Below, in pieces: positions 38,301-46,626 of a stretch of DNA of 64,000 nt. The stretch's first letter is position 1; each line of letters starts with the position of its first letter. The DNA is taken from the NCBI RefSeq assembly GCF_000621525.1, contig NZ_KK211300.1, positions 62,001 to 126,000 on the forward strand, given 5' to 3'. A model generated the notes under the pieces. That model saw only the letters and a program-made list of their open reading frames with translations, had not been told where the DNA came from and searched no databases. The DNA comes from Legionella fairfieldensis ATCC 49588. Lineage in GTDB: Bacteria; Pseudomonadota; Gammaproteobacteria; Legionellales; Legionellaceae. The position numbers were made by a program, and so were the translations under genes.

Positions 38301-39292
38301 AGTATGAGGACTTCACATCCCGGTAAAGGTTGCCCGATCGTCATTGGTTTATCCGGGTGGCATTCCGAGTAAGTTGTGATGACCGTTGCTTCAGTTGGAC
38401 CATAAGTATTCAGTATTCTTAAACCAGGTCTGCTCCATCGTTTTATTAAATTGGCAGTACAGGCTTCACCACCAAGAATTAATAAACGTAACTCCGCCAA
38501 ACCGCCTTCCAGCGTGGATAACAAGGTAGGAACAGTAGAAAAAACGCTGACTTGATGTTGCTGTAAAAATTCAATCAATCCTACACCAGAGCGAGTATCT
38601 TTATCAGTACAGGCTATTAATGAAGCGCCGTGAGAAAACGCCATCCAGATTTCTTCCAGTGACGCATCAAAAGCCAGGGAAAATCCCTGATAAACTCTAT
38701 CTTGTTCGGTCATTTGATAAATGGTGCTTACCGTACGAACATAATGACAAATACTCCGATGAGTAATTTCTACTCCTTTAGGCTTACCAGTTGAACCTGA
38801 CGTATAGATAATATAACTTAAGTCATCGGGAGATCGTTCACCAGCCAATAAAACTGGTCTTTCCACAGACTGGTTAGCAAGACGCTCTTTTAACTGATCA
38901 TCAATGGTAATCATTTGAGGCGGTTCCAAACCTTCGCGAGCCTGCTGTAATGAAGAAATAAGAACTGCCTGAAACGATAAATCGGAAAAAATATAATTAA
39001 TACGCTCAACAGGATGCTCTACTTCAATGGGCACATAGGTCGCACCTGTTTTTAAAATTGCCAGAATAGCAATATAACAATCTGCAGAGCGCTCAATGAG
39101 TATTCCGACAATGCTGGTCGGTCTGATCCCTTCACTTAATAGAAAATTCGCTAATTGATTGGCGCGCTGCTCCAGTTCCTGATAAGTAAAGCTTCTGTTA
39201 TCACAGACAAGTGCAATATTATCCGGGAAATTATCAGCTGAGCGCTCAAAAAACTGTTGAAGTTGTATAACATCCTTGTTTTGCTCATTCAT
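35315..39292 (-). CDS. Pls-type synthetase (A-T plus transmembrane tandem left-handed beta-helix domains), poly-amino-acid synthetase family
   Basis: The 1325 residues start with an adenylation domain (YTSGSTGKPKG, FDASLEEIW, YGPTEA, GELYIGG, YRTGDLALR, GFRIELNEIE, ASGKVDRKQLP) and a carrier domain (DLGGHSLIAAK). Then come membrane helices alternating with three soluble domains, each starting LGAKIGK/YGAKIGK and carrying hexapeptide repeats. This layout and length match epsilon-poly-L-lysine synthetase (Pls, about 1320 residues), in which the three soluble domains join amino acids into an isopeptide homopolymer. The hand-read specificity code is about D-A-E-S-I-G-T-V-I; I cannot name the amino acid. 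It has no tailoring genes beside it. The product is probably made and released at the inner membrane. Confidence 0.85.
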   Translation of the reverse strand: MNEQNKDVIQLQQFFERSADNFPDNIALVCDNRSFTYQELEQRANQLANFLLSEGIRPTSIVGILIERSADCYIAILAILKTGATYVPIEVEHPVERINYIFSDLSFQAVLISSLQQAREGLEPPQMITIDDQLKERLANQSVERPVLLAGERSPDDLSYIIYTSGSTGKPKGVEITHRSICHYVRTVSTIYQMTEQDRVYQGFSLAFDASLEEIWMAFSHGASLIACTDKDTRSGVGLIEFLQQHQVSVFSTVPTLLSTLEGGLAELRLLILGGEACTANLIKRWSRPGLRILNTYGPTEATVITTYSECHPDKPMTIGQPLPGCEVLILDADLQCMPDGEEGELYIGGCGLARGYANLPEMTAIKFVPHPFHKDQRLYRTGDLALRSANGDIQFAGRADDQIKLRGFRIELNEIETVMLEHEAINQAVVLLHNLEQPTLIAYLLVDKKVKFDLEQFKSFLRSRLPHYMIPGCFEMVEMFPLLASGKVDRKQLPLPQQIIKTMDYEAPSTVLEQEIAHVWENVIQHSPISISADFFYDLGGHSLIAAKVVSNLRQIPALENISILDLYQNPTIKQLAHKFEKSSAEKPASSQQSRPRKQKNNATPSWMYYLCAVGQFFGVLFQCTINAWQLIAVIICYTWATEQYPLFSWHSFGIFLSLFLIMPVASLALTISAKWLLLGRVKPGKYPLWGWFYLRWWLVERLQKNIFSPRHLIGSPLIVLYYRLLGAKIGKNCYIASVYLSTHDTLEIGDNTSIGYDAKLLGYVVEDGWLKIGKTTIGNNCFLGARSVVSIDTFIEDNAALDDMSMLPRYSIIPTGQFFSGSPACLAIAPFNHITKQNKVSSATRTKTVTYGFLHYFCLTFAMAVYYLTYLPGIMVVTHFYEHSSYVSTIFFATITGAVIFMTLYFFSIFVCKKLIMDKVKPGTYPLKSFYYLRQWTIVQMLDRDELYVMADSLFFPVLLRFLGAKIGKKVEMGEVPHIIPDLVTIEEGGFTASVVALAWPNVFNDSICFAPVTIGKRGFAGNMSLLPSGARIGEGGLLGCMSITPPNNKAADANTAWLGSPAVFLPKRELVTGYSEQQTFNPSKRLYLTRLAIEFFRIITPTTFSLIMLFNILYALDFLLGKYSLLTTLLVLPVMELGIVVSLVAALVGLKWLILGKIKPATKPIWDIFIWKNDVIEYSYNYFVNPFFTNMILGTPFVSWLYRSYGAKIGKRVFIDTADFTEFDLIKVSDEVCLNAEAVMQTHLYEDRIFKMSPIEIKQGCNVGTASTVLYNTVMEENSTLGNFSLLMKGERLPADTSWRGVPAQAVSVDEVMHSDNLLIPI

Positions 39293-39369
39293 ATTGGTTT
39301 ACTCCCACCAATTATTATTGTTCTTATCTATGAACTTTAAAACATGTTTACATACATCAACCAACTTTG

Positions 39370-39427
39370 TGCCGAACAAAAGCCCCTGCAAATAGGCAGA
39401 AGGTAGTGCAACAAATATTGTCCGGCA
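39370..39427. repeat. possible degenerate copy 3 of the TGCCGGACAA inverted-repeat family
   Basis: TGCCGAACAA and TTGTCCGGCA bound a 58-base segment (9 of 10 pairs match). The ends resemble those of copies 1 and 4, while the interior does not clearly match. It lies in the 245-base gap before gatC. Confidence 0.35.
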
Positions 39428-39537
39428 TAAGATCCGCTCAATAATTTCAGTATAGTTCACAAAATGGCTATAGCAAAAGGATTGTATCTTGCAAGAGGCA
39501 AGGTATACTTTTCCTGCTTTATTTTGGGAAGAAAATC

Positions 39538-39831
39538 ATGACAGCTGGTAAAAATAATTTTACATTAGAGACGGTAGCCTCTCTCGCGTACCTTGATGAT
39601 GAACCAGAAAATACAGCCCAATTGGCCGAAGAAATTAACGCCATACTGGATTTTGTGGGAAAATTACGTCAACTCGATACCAAAGAAGTCGCTCCTCTTT
39701 TTCACCCTCTTGACTTACACCAGCCTCTAAGAGCCGATGTAATCAGTGAAAATGATTGCATTGAACAATTGGAAGAAATCAGCCCGTTGTTCGAAGATGG
39801 TTTCTATCTCGTACCCAAAGTCATTGAATGA
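39538..39831 (+). CDS. gatC: aspartyl/glutamyl-tRNA amidotransferase subunit C
   Basis: The 97-residue protein fits GatC, which bridges subunits A and B. Its C-terminal half contains the family-typical VAPLFHPL and LFEDGFYLVPKVIE segments. It begins the gatCAB operon, with the next start 12 bases downstream. GGGAAG precedes the ATG. Confidence 0.95.
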   Translation: MTAGKNNFTLETVASLAYLDDEPENTAQLAEEINAILDFVGKLRQLDTKEVAPLFHPLDLHQPLRADVISENDCIEQLEEISPLFEDGFYLVPKVIE

Positions 39832-39843
39832 GAACAATAAGAC

Positions 39844-41295
39844 ATGCACAATCAATCATTATTTGAATTATCTCAGTCATTGCAGCAAGGTGAATTTTCC
39901 AGCGAGGAATTGACTCAACATTATCTCCAGCGAATTAAACAACATAGCTCACTGAATGCCTTTATCAGTATCGATGAAGAGCAGGCACTAAAATTTGCTG
40001 CGATTGCGGATCAACAACTGCAAACGGGCCGGGCCAATGCCTTAACAGGTATACCGATGGCTCATAAAGATATTTTTTGCACAAAAAATCTGCCCACCAC
40101 TTGTGGGTCAAAAATGCTGGAGCATTTTTATGCGCCTTATGAAGCAACCCTGGTAAAAAAATTAAGGGAACAAAAGGCTGTTTTACTGGGCAAAACCAAC
40201 ATGGATGAATTTGCCATGGGTTCAGCAAACGAGAATAGTTACTTTGGTGCTGTAAAAAACCCGTGGAATCTCGATTACGTGCCGGGAGGTTCATCAGGAG
40301 GTTCTGCAGCGGCAGTGGCGGCTGATTTGGTTCCTTTTGCTACCGGTTCAGATACAGGAGGTTCTATCAGACAACCCGCTGCTTTCTGTGGTATTTCAGG
40401 CATTAAACCTACTTACAGTTTAATCTCTCGCTTTGGCATGGTGGCCTATGCTTCAAGCCTTGATCAAGCCGGCCCCATGGCGCGCAGCGCAGCAGATCTG
40501 GCGTTGATTTTACAGGCGATGGCAGGTTTTGATCATAACGATTCCACTTCAGCCAATCGGATAATTCCTGATTATTTATCTACCTTAAATGGTTCTATAA
40601 AAGGTTTACGGATTGGTTTACCTTCCTGTTTTTTCTCAAAAGAAATTAATGAGGACATTCAGCAAGCCATTCATAAAGCGGTCACATTGTTTCAACAGGA
40701 AGGCGCTATCATTATTGAACTTAATCTTTCGCTTCAACCGTTATGGGTACCCTGTTATTACGTCATTGCGTGTGCAGAAGCTTCATCAAACCTGGCGCGT
40801 TACGATGGCATACGATTTGGTTACCGCAGTACAAAAGGCAACAGTTTACGCGAACAAATTACGAATACCCGCATAGAGGGTTTCGGACTTGAGGTTAAAA
40901 GGCGTATTCTTACAGGGACTTATGTACTTTCATCGGGTTATTTTGATGCTTATTATTTACAGGCCCTGAAAATCAGACGATTAATACAACAGGAACTACT
41001 GCAAACTTTAGATAAGGTTGATCTGATCCTGGGTCCAACAACGCCTGCTTGTGCATTTAAGTCAGGGGAAACCAACATCAATCCGGTACAAAATTATCTT
41101 GCTGATATTTTTACTGTTGCAGCGAATCTGGCAGGTCTACCCGCTCTTTCCATTCCCGCAGGATTTAGTCAAGGCTTACCGATTGGTATGCAATTAATGG
41201 GTAATCATTTTAACGAAGCGCTCTTATTAAAAAGCGCTCATTTTTATCAGCAACATACTGGCTGGCATAAAGCCAGACCAACCGACAAAAGGTGA
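39844..41295 (+). CDS. gatA: aspartyl/glutamyl-tRNA amidotransferase subunit A
   Basis: The 483-residue amidase has the Ser-Ser-Lys triad region: AHKDIF with the Lys, the Gly/Ser-rich [16 protein letters not shown] and [16 protein letters not shown] with the nucleophile Ser. GatA releases ammonia from glutamine for conversion of mischarged Glu-tRNA(Gln) or Asp-tRNA(Asn). It is the second gene of gatCAB, and the B subunit begins three bases after its stop. Confidence 0.98.
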   Translation: MHNQSLFELSQSLQQGEFSSEELTQHYLQRIKQHSSLNAFISIDEEQALKFAAIADQQLQTGRANALTGIPMAHKDIFCTKNLPTTCGSKMLEHFYAPYEATLVKKLREQKAVLLGKTNMDEFAMGSANENSYFGAVKNPWNLDYVPGGSSGGSAAAVAADLVPFATGSDTGGSIRQPAAFCGISGIKPTYSLISRFGMVAYASSLDQAGPMARSAADLALILQAMAGFDHNDSTSANRIIPDYLSTLNGSIKGLRIGLPSCFFSKEINEDIQQAIHKAVTLFQQEGAIIIELNLSLQPLWVPCYYVIACAEASSNLARYDGIRFGYRSTKGNSLREQITNTRIEGFGLEVKRRILTGTYVLSSGYFDAYYLQALKIRRLIQQELLQTLDKVDLILGPTTPACAFKSGETNINPVQNYLADIFTVAANLAGLPALSIPAGFSQGLPIGMQLMGNHFNEALLLKSAHFYQQHTGWHKARPTDKR

Positions 41296-41298
41296 TTT

Positions 41299-42732
41299 AT
41301 GGCATGGGATACTGTAATTGGCCTTGAAGTTCACGCGCAATTAAAAACGAAATCCAAGCTTTTTTCAGGGGCTGCAACCACCTTTGGTGCAAAACCCAAT
41401 TCGCAAACTTCGTTGATTGACGCGGGTCTTCCTGGTGTTTTACCAGTACTTAATCAACAGGCTGTCGCCATGGCAATTCAGTTTGGCATGGCCATTCAAG
41501 CAGAGATTAATAATCATTCGTATTTTGAACGTAAAAATTATTTTTATCCTGATTTACCTAAAGGCTATCAGATTAGTCAATATCAGCGCCCTATTGTTTC
41601 TAATGGGTACCTGACTATTGTTACTCCTGATGGAAATGAAAAAAAAGTGACGATTGCCCGCGCTCATTTAGAAGAAGATGCAGGCAAATCCTTGCATGAC
41701 AGGCATTCAAACTATACGGCAATCGATCTCAATCGTGCAGGGACCCCCCTGCTTGAAATCGTTACCGCTCCCTGCCTTTTTTCAGTGATGGAAGCAATAA
41801 ATTACCTGAAAACCCTGCATCTCCTGGTCCGTTTTTTAGGAATTTGTGATGGCAATATGCAAGAAGGCTCATTTCGTTGTGATGTCAATATTTCGCTTAA
41901 ACCACAGGGTTCAACTACTTTAGGCACACGAACTGAATTAAAAAACCTTAATTCTTTTCGTTTTATTGAAAAAGCCATTGCTTATGAACAGGCAAGGCAC
42001 CAGGATTTACTGGAAAATGGTCAACCTATTCAGCAGGAAACCCGGCTTTATTGTCCTGCAACCGATACCACACAAGTCTTAAGAGTCAAGGAAAATGAAA
42101 ACGATTATCGCTATTTTCCCGATCCTGACTTACTACCCATTGTCATTAATCGACAAGATCTGGAAAAAATCAGGCAGTCTATGCCAACTTTACCGGATCA
42201 GATTAAAAAGACACTTAAGGAAAATAAAACACTGCATGAAGAAGATATTCATTTTCTTCTCTCGTCACCAGAAACTTACCCATTTTTTCATGAATTAAAA
42301 CAGATCAGTCAGGTGGATGAAAAAATAATTGTTAATTGGCTGCGAGGGCCTTATACCGCCTTTCTTAATGAAGCAAATCTTGATTTTACCAATCCACCCG
42401 TATCTGCCGCGGCCTTAGCTCCTTTATTGCAGCAATTAGCTAATCAGACCGTGTCCAATAAAATCGCCAAACAGATTTTTGCCAAACTATGGGCTGGTGA
42501 AGGCAATGTCGATGAAATCATGCAAAAGGAGGGTTATACCCAACTCGATGATGACCAACTATTGGAAGATATTGTTCGAAATATTATTAATCAATATCCC
42601 CAACAAACTGCCGACTATCGCGCTGGCAAAGAAAAATTATTGGCCTTTTTTGTGGGGCAGGTAATGAAACAAACTCAAGGACGAGCCGACCCTGAACAGG
42701 CTAATCGTATACTGAGAGACTATTTAAATTAA
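41299..42732 (+). CDS. gatB: aspartyl/glutamyl-tRNA amidotransferase subunit B
   Basis: The 477-residue protein opens with the GLEVHAQLKTKSKLFS signature and contains YPDLPKGYQISQ, LEEDAGKS and DLNRAGTPLLEIVT. A C-terminal helical tail domain (QTQGRADPEQANRILRDYL) that contacts tRNA follows. GatB activates the mischarged tRNA by phosphorylation. Last gene of gatCAB. Confidence 0.98.
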   Translation: MAWDTVIGLEVHAQLKTKSKLFSGAATTFGAKPNSQTSLIDAGLPGVLPVLNQQAVAMAIQFGMAIQAEINNHSYFERKNYFYPDLPKGYQISQYQRPIVSNGYLTIVTPDGNEKKVTIARAHLEEDAGKSLHDRHSNYTAIDLNRAGTPLLEIVTAPCLFSVMEAINYLKTLHLLVRFLGICDGNMQEGSFRCDVNISLKPQGSTTLGTRTELKNLNSFRFIEKAIAYEQARHQDLLENGQPIQQETRLYCPATDTTQVLRVKENENDYRYFPDPDLLPIVINRQDLEKIRQSMPTLPDQIKKTLKENKTLHEEDIHFLLSSPETYPFFHELKQISQVDEKIIVNWLRGPYTAFLNEANLDFTNPPVSAAALAPLLQQLANQTVSNKIAKQIFAKLWAGEGNVDEIMQKEGYTQLDDDQLLEDIVRNIINQYPQQTADYRAGKEKLLAFFVGQVMKQTQGRADPEQANRILRDYLN

Positions 42733-42829
42733 CATACCCATTTACACCAGTTCAGTCTCTTAAATATTATTGATCTAAAAAATAAATCATGGATAATGAA
42801 ACACCTTTTATATTACGAACTGGTACACA

Positions 42830-43522
42830 ATGATTATCATTGAAGAGTATATAATAAACCAACTCAATTTATTGATACCTATCCTAAAAGTAAAACCCAA
42901 TGAAAACCACATCCAGATAATAAATCAAATAGTCTTATCTATTGCGAACCTGGCAGTGAATCCAGACAATCAAAAAACTATGGCACAAGTGCCTCAACTG
43001 ATTCCTGCTCTTGCCACATTAATGCAACAGGGTACGCCTCAAGCGAAAAAAGATGCCAGCAGATTCTTTACGAACCTGGTACCGTATCGAGAAAATAAAA
43101 AATATTTGGCACAAAACACTCGGCTATTTCATGCTCTTTTCGGATTAATACGACAGGGTATGCTACAGGCAAAAGAAAATACTGCTGGAACCATTGCGAA
43201 CAATTCGGCGGCAAATCCAAACAATCAACGACCTATCGTGCAAGAACCTTACCCTGGCCTGGTATTAATTCAACCAGAACCAAAAGACTCTTTTCCTCCA
43301 ACATTCAATCAAAAGCCTATTTCGCACAATCTTTCTACAGTCAATGTACATACAGCTCCAGGTGTACCTGGTTTCTTTAGACCAGCCACCGCTGTCAACA
43401 ATAAGCGGCCTTTAACCTCCGTACCCCCAAATATTGATAACAGAAATCCGGTTCAAGTACAAATTGAACCAGAAGAAACAAATGCACCCGAAGCAAAACG
43501 TTCACGTAATAATCCTGGCTGA
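42830..43522 (+). CDS. ARM-like repeat protein with a proline-rich tail; effector candidate
   Basis: Residues 35-125 of 230 show two to three imperfect armadillo-type units: a pair of helices with NPDNQKTMAQVPQLIPALATLM, then ENKKYLAQNTRLFHALFGLI, then NPNNQRPIVQ. The remaining 100 residues are Pro/Asn-rich and low-complexity, ending in EAKRSRNNPG, a short basic patch. No signal peptide is present. ARM repeats bind proteins and are rare in bacteria outside effector sets, so export is a reasonable guess but unproven. It follows gatB by about 100 bases with a weak ribosome-binding site. Confidence 0.55.
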   Translation: MIIIEEYIINQLNLLIPILKVKPNENHIQIINQIVLSIANLAVNPDNQKTMAQVPQLIPALATLMQQGTPQAKKDASRFFTNLVPYRENKKYLAQNTRLFHALFGLIRQGMLQAKENTAGTIANNSAANPNNQRPIVQEPYPGLVLIQPEPKDSFPPTFNQKPISHNLSTVNVHTAPGVPGFFRPATAVNNKRPLTSVPPNIDNRNPVQVQIEPEETNAPEAKRSRNNPG

Positions 43523-43645
43523 TTATAATGGGAGAGCCGTCCAGTTACAGTTAAAGATGGGTTTGAATATTCTGATAAGAGCACCAGGTGAAAACTGCTC
43601 AACATCAATTGGTGAAAGCACTCAACCTGGGAGGAGCTGATAAAA

Positions 43646-43672
43646 CCACAATCTGCTAAAAGCAGATTGTGG
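43646..43672. terminator. bidirectional terminator
   Basis: CCACAATCTGCT and AGCAGATTGTGG form a perfect 12-bp stem with a 3-base AAA loop. It lies between convergent genes; on the minus strand it is followed by GTTTTA. Confidence 0.75.
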
Positions 43673-43679
43673 TGACTGT

Positions 43680-44237
43680 TTAATAAGACTTTACAACTAC
43701 CGTCGTTCCAATATCCATAAAATCCTGATTCAACCATTTGGCAGCGCTGGGTAAAACTCTTATACAACCATGGCTGGCATTATAATTGGGCACTTCATAA
43801 GCGGCATGAATAGAATAACCACCATGGAAATGCATGCAATAAGGCATTCGCGCGCCCCCATTCGTTTCTACAGGATAAAGACTGGATTTACACTCTTCTC
43901 CTTTTTTGGAATAAACACGATAGGTCCCTGTGACAGTACGACAACCTCTGCCAATATCTTCACAATAGTCTTTCCCCCCAGAGGCACTACCCGTTCTGAC
44001 TCGATTTCCCTGAGCATCATAAGCAGCCCACGCCGTAGCTTTAGGATCAAAAATGAAAACTTTTCGACCTGTTGCCTCGCGTTTTTGGGGAAAATGATAA
44101 CTGCCCTTGGTATCTGAATCCAGACTCATCGTATAATGCGTAAAACCTGCATCATCAACAATAGGTACTGAACGATTTATTGAGGCACATGAAGCAGCCA
44201 ATACTGATAAAGAGCCAACGAGTAGCTGTTTTTTCAT
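43680..44237 (-). CDS. L,D-transpeptidase (YkuD) lipoprotein, EnhA-like
   Basis: The 185-residue protein has a signal sequence with a Cys at residue 17 (LAASCAS) suitable for lipidation. The YkuD core has HGGYSIH, then the active-site SHGCIRV with His156 and Cys158. Such enzymes cross-link peptidoglycan stem peptides at meso-diaminopimelate or attach lipoproteins. In Legionella similar proteins are named enhanced-entry EnhA; I use that only as a likeness. The gene is monocistronic, between a terminator and a cytochrome gene on the same strand. Confidence 0.88.
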   Translation of the reverse strand: MKKQLLVGSLSVLAASCASINRSVPIVDDAGFTHYTMSLDSDTKGSYHFPQKREATGRKVFIFDPKATAWAAYDAQGNRVRTGSASGGKDYCEDIGRGCRTVTGTYRVYSKKGEECKSSLYPVETNGGARMPYCMHFHGGYSIHAAYEVPNYNASHGCIRVLPSAAKWLNQDFMDIGTTVVVKSY

Positions 44238-44321
44238 TATTATCCCTCCTTCTTTTTTTATGTTATCGGGATAATTTTGATTATATTTAGTATTTTTTAC
44301 ATTTATTTTTAACTAATTGTT

Positions 44322-44711
44322 TTATTTATGATCTTTATTCTCGTTTTTCATAGCCTGAGGAAGCATTGCCAAAATAGCCAAAAGTAATTGCTCATCGCTG
44401 CATTCAAAACAACCTCCTCTTGCTGGCATAGCATTAAAACCTTCTTTGGTATGATCTAATAAGGTATTTAGACCTTGTTTAACTCTTATTTCCCAATCTT
44501 TTTTTTGACCTGTTTTAGGGGCGCCCAACTCGATTACAGGTTTAAGAGCATGACAATTAGCGCAAAAATGTTGCACAATTTGCTCTCCTTCATTTTTAGA
44601 TCGTCTAATGGAATCAAGAAATTCCTGGGGGCGATGAGTTTGCGCCAAAGCAAAAGAAAAAGGCAAACCAATAAGCAGACTGATAAAAAAATACTTTACA
44701 CACCCAACCAT
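44322..44711 (-). CDS. cytochrome c5-family periplasmic protein
   Basis: The 129-residue protein starts with a signal peptide (FFISLLIGLPFSFALA) and has one heme-binding CANCH motif, a distal Met in AMPARGG and the CFEC pair that cytochrome c5 uses as a disulfide. It would carry electrons in the periplasm. The ATG preceded by AAAGAG was preferred to a longer frame whose extra 23 residues would bury the signal peptide. It is divergent from flgA. Confidence 0.9.
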   Translation of the reverse strand: MVGCVKYFFISLLIGLPFSFALAQTHRPQEFLDSIRRSKNEGEQIVQHFCANCHALKPVIELGAPKTGQKKDWEIRVKQGLNTLLDHTKEGFNAMPARGGCFECSDEQLLLAILAMLPQAMKNENKDHK

Positions 44712-44774
44712 GCTACATCTCTTTAATTTTTTCTGTAAATAATTGTATATTAAATCGTTGGGGCGCACAAAAAG

Positions 44775-44791
44775 TGGCACATAATTTGCTT
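44775..44791 (+). promoter_or_regulatory. sigma-54 promoter of flgA
   Basis: TGGCAC-N5-TTGCT, with GG and GC exactly ten bases apart, matches the -24/-12 consensus. Predicted transcription start is about 20 bases before the flgA ATG. Class II flagellar genes in Legionella are known to be RpoN-dependent, which fits. Confidence 0.85.
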
Positions 44792-44822
44792 TACTTGAGC
44801 CTTTTTAGACTGAGATAACCCC

Positions 44823-45533
44823 ATGTTACAACGTATTACTTTCCTGTTTTTACTGATTGCTACAGGTTTTTCATCCCAAGCTGAAACCATCCAATCTCTG
44901 GCATTAATCAAACAAAAAATAGAAAATCACCTGATTAATGAATTATCTAACCGTCATAATGACGATGTTGAGCTTCAGGTATCGGCTGAAAAGATTGATC
45001 CAAGGCTAAATCTTAAACCTTGCCGGGAAGATAAACTTGAAGTCTTCAATCCTTATAAAACGTCATTATTACATGCCACTATTATGGGTATTAAATGTCA
45101 GGAAACAGACGCTCACTGGACGTTATATGTTCCTGTTAAAATTACTTTGCAAAGAAATGTCCTGGTTGCCAAACATCTTTTGTCCAAGGGTACCCAAATT
45201 ACTGACAATGATCTTGAAAAAGAGAAAAAAGATCTCAGTCAACTCAAAAGTGGTTATTTCACGAAAAAAAGCGACGTTATAGGTCAACTTTGTAAACACC
45301 CTATAGGGGAAGGAAGTGTTCTTACTCTTTATGATCTACAAACTGCACCATTAGTACATAAAGGTGAGCAAGTCAGTATTCAGGCAATTAATGAAATGAT
45401 CAATGTCAGTATGAACGGGATAGCCCTAAGTGATGGTGCTTTAGGCGACCTCATTAAAGTACAAAATCTTTCCTCTAAAAAAATAATAGAAGCGCAGGTT
45501 AGTGGAAATCAACTCGTGAAAGTTTCTATTTGA
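44823..45533 (+). CDS. flgA: flagellar basal-body P-ring assembly chaperone FlgA
   Basis: The 236-residue protein has a signal peptide (to about residue 20) and the C-terminal SAF-type domain (VLVAKHLLSKGTQITDNDLE, GEGSVLTLYDLQ, VKVSI end) of FlgA. It assists P-ring assembly in the periplasm. A sigma-54 promoter precedes it; flgM follows after about 200 bases containing a sigma-28 promoter. Confidence 0.95.
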   Translation: MLQRITFLFLLIATGFSSQAETIQSLALIKQKIENHLINELSNRHNDDVELQVSAEKIDPRLNLKPCREDKLEVFNPYKTSLLHATIMGIKCQETDAHWTLYVPVKITLQRNVLVAKHLLSKGTQITDNDLEKEKKDLSQLKSGYFTKKSDVIGQLCKHPIGEGSVLTLYDLQTAPLVHKGEQVSIQAINEMINVSMNGIALSDGALGDLIKVQNLSSKKIIEAQVSGNQLVKVSI

Positions 45534-45556
45534 AATTTTTCTTATTCTTAACCATT

Positions 45557-45613
45557 ATGCCAGACAATAACGCTTCACCATGAGGAACCACTTTTTCAAC
45601 AGTTGGCCGGCAT
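45557..45613. repeat. possible degenerate copy 4 of the inverted-repeat family
   Basis: ATGCCAGACAA and TTGGCCGGCAT bound 57 bases (9 of 11 pairs). The right end CAACAG-TTG-CCGGCATAA resembles copy 3. It lies between flgA and flgM and could also act as an attenuator. Confidence 0.35.
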
Positions 45614-45705
45614 AAAATACTTAATTCATTAAGAATGAGTTGCTAATAAACACAAAATAACAATATGATAGAGAAAAATTCCCAATTTTTAAGGTGACAT
45701 AACCC

Positions 45706-45732
45706 TAAAGATTTTGATACAGGAGCCGATAT
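45706..45732 (+). promoter_or_regulatory. sigma-28 (FliA) promoter of flgM
   Basis: TAAA-N15-GCCGATAT is a near-perfect match to the sigma-28 consensus (TAAA-N15-GCCGATAA). Its -10 box ends only four bases before the first flgM ATG, so the predicted start lies at or just beyond that codon. Confidence 0.85.
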
Positions 45733-45736
45733 AACC

Positions 45737-46045
45737 ATGAGTGCAATTGAGAGTAATGTTATGGTCAGTCCTCTTAATGATTCAAATAATTTCAAGCGTA
45801 TTGATACGGATAATTGGCCAGAGGCGAAAACGTCCTCCGCTGAAAAATCTGCCGATGAAATGAACCCGGTTACTTTAAGCGACATTTCAAAACAAATGGC
45901 AGCCCTGAAAGAATACATTCTCACAGCTCCAGATATCAATAAAGCACGCGTGGAGTTCTTAAAAGAAGAATTGTCAGGTGGACGTTATCGCATTGGGAAT
46001 GATCAAATTGCCATGAAGATGTTTGCCGATGTCGAAATAGCCTGA
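45737..46045 (+). CDS. flgM: anti-sigma-28 factor FlgM
   Basis: The 102-residue protein ends with the FlgM core: DINKARVEFLKEELSGGRYR and a final helix IAMKMFADVEIA that holds sigma-28. The first ATG has AGGAG eleven bases upstream, but that stretch overlaps the sigma-28 -10 box. A second in-frame ATG at residue 9 (45761), preceded by GAGAG, would serve the FliA-driven transcript. FlgM is secreted when the hook is finished, freeing FliA. Confidence 0.93.
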   Translation: MSAIESNVMVSPLNDSNNFKRIDTDNWPEAKTSSAEKSADEMNPVTLSDISKQMAALKEYILTAPDINKARVEFLKEELSGGRYRIGNDQIAMKMFADVEIA

Positions 46046-46100
46046 CGCAAGAACATCCAAACAACAGGACATACTTTTGTACAAGGCTAAAAGGAATAAT

Positions 46101-46595
46101 ATGACCGATCAAAAAGCAGCTAAACTTACCCGTCTTCTCCAGCAGGAAATCCAATGGGTTAAGGAATTAATTACATTATTGACCGAAGAAAAAACTGCGC
46201 TGTCCGCGCGACAATTTAATAATTTAGAAAATCTGGCCGAGCAAAAGGAGTTGCTTTCCGGCAAGCTCGAACAAAGTGCCAAAGAACGGATGGAGCTGCT
46301 TGAAATTAATCACCATGAAAATCAGGCCAAAGTGGCTTTACAGGCTTTTTTAACTCATTGCTCAGCAGAAGAAGTTAGTGAAATCAATCAGTTAAATAAC
46401 CATCTTGCAGAAGAACTGACCACTTGCCGAGAGCTTAATACAATAAATGGGCAAGTCATCAGCTCTAATTTAAGCAGGCGGCAGGAGTTAATTACTATTT
46501 TGTCGGGTCAGAGCAGTTCCGCTGCAATTGATATTTATACTGCTCACGGTGATGTTAAAAAAACCGCGGAATCACACCGACATGAAGAGGCTTAA
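46101..46595 (+). CDS. flgN: flagellar export chaperone FlgN
   Basis: The 164-residue helical protein has FlgN features: a LLTEEKTALSARQFNNLENLAEQKE coiled coil and a C-terminal NGQVISSNLSRRQELITILSG segment that binds hook-filament junction proteins FlgK/FlgL. AAGGAATAAT precedes the ATG, 55 bases after flgM, so it belongs to the flgMN unit. Confidence 0.93.
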   Translation: MTDQKAAKLTRLLQQEIQWVKELITLLTEEKTALSARQFNNLENLAEQKELLSGKLEQSAKERMELLEINHHENQAKVALQAFLTHCSAEEVSEINQLNNHLAEELTTCRELNTINGQVISSNLSRRQELITILSGQSSSAAIDIYTAHGDVKKTAESHRHEEA

Positions 46596-46626
46596 AACAC
46601 TGGATTGAGCCTTTTTACTTGCCGAA

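Noticed and set aside
43434-43640. Frame overlapping the end of the ARM-like gene, considered as a frameshifted continuation
   Set aside because: Its sequence shows no repeat unit or family likeness, and it starts well inside the upstream frame.
43770-44117. 115-codon frame antisense to the L,D-transpeptidase
   Set aside because: The opposite strand carries a complete, motif-bearing gene; this is a shadow frame.
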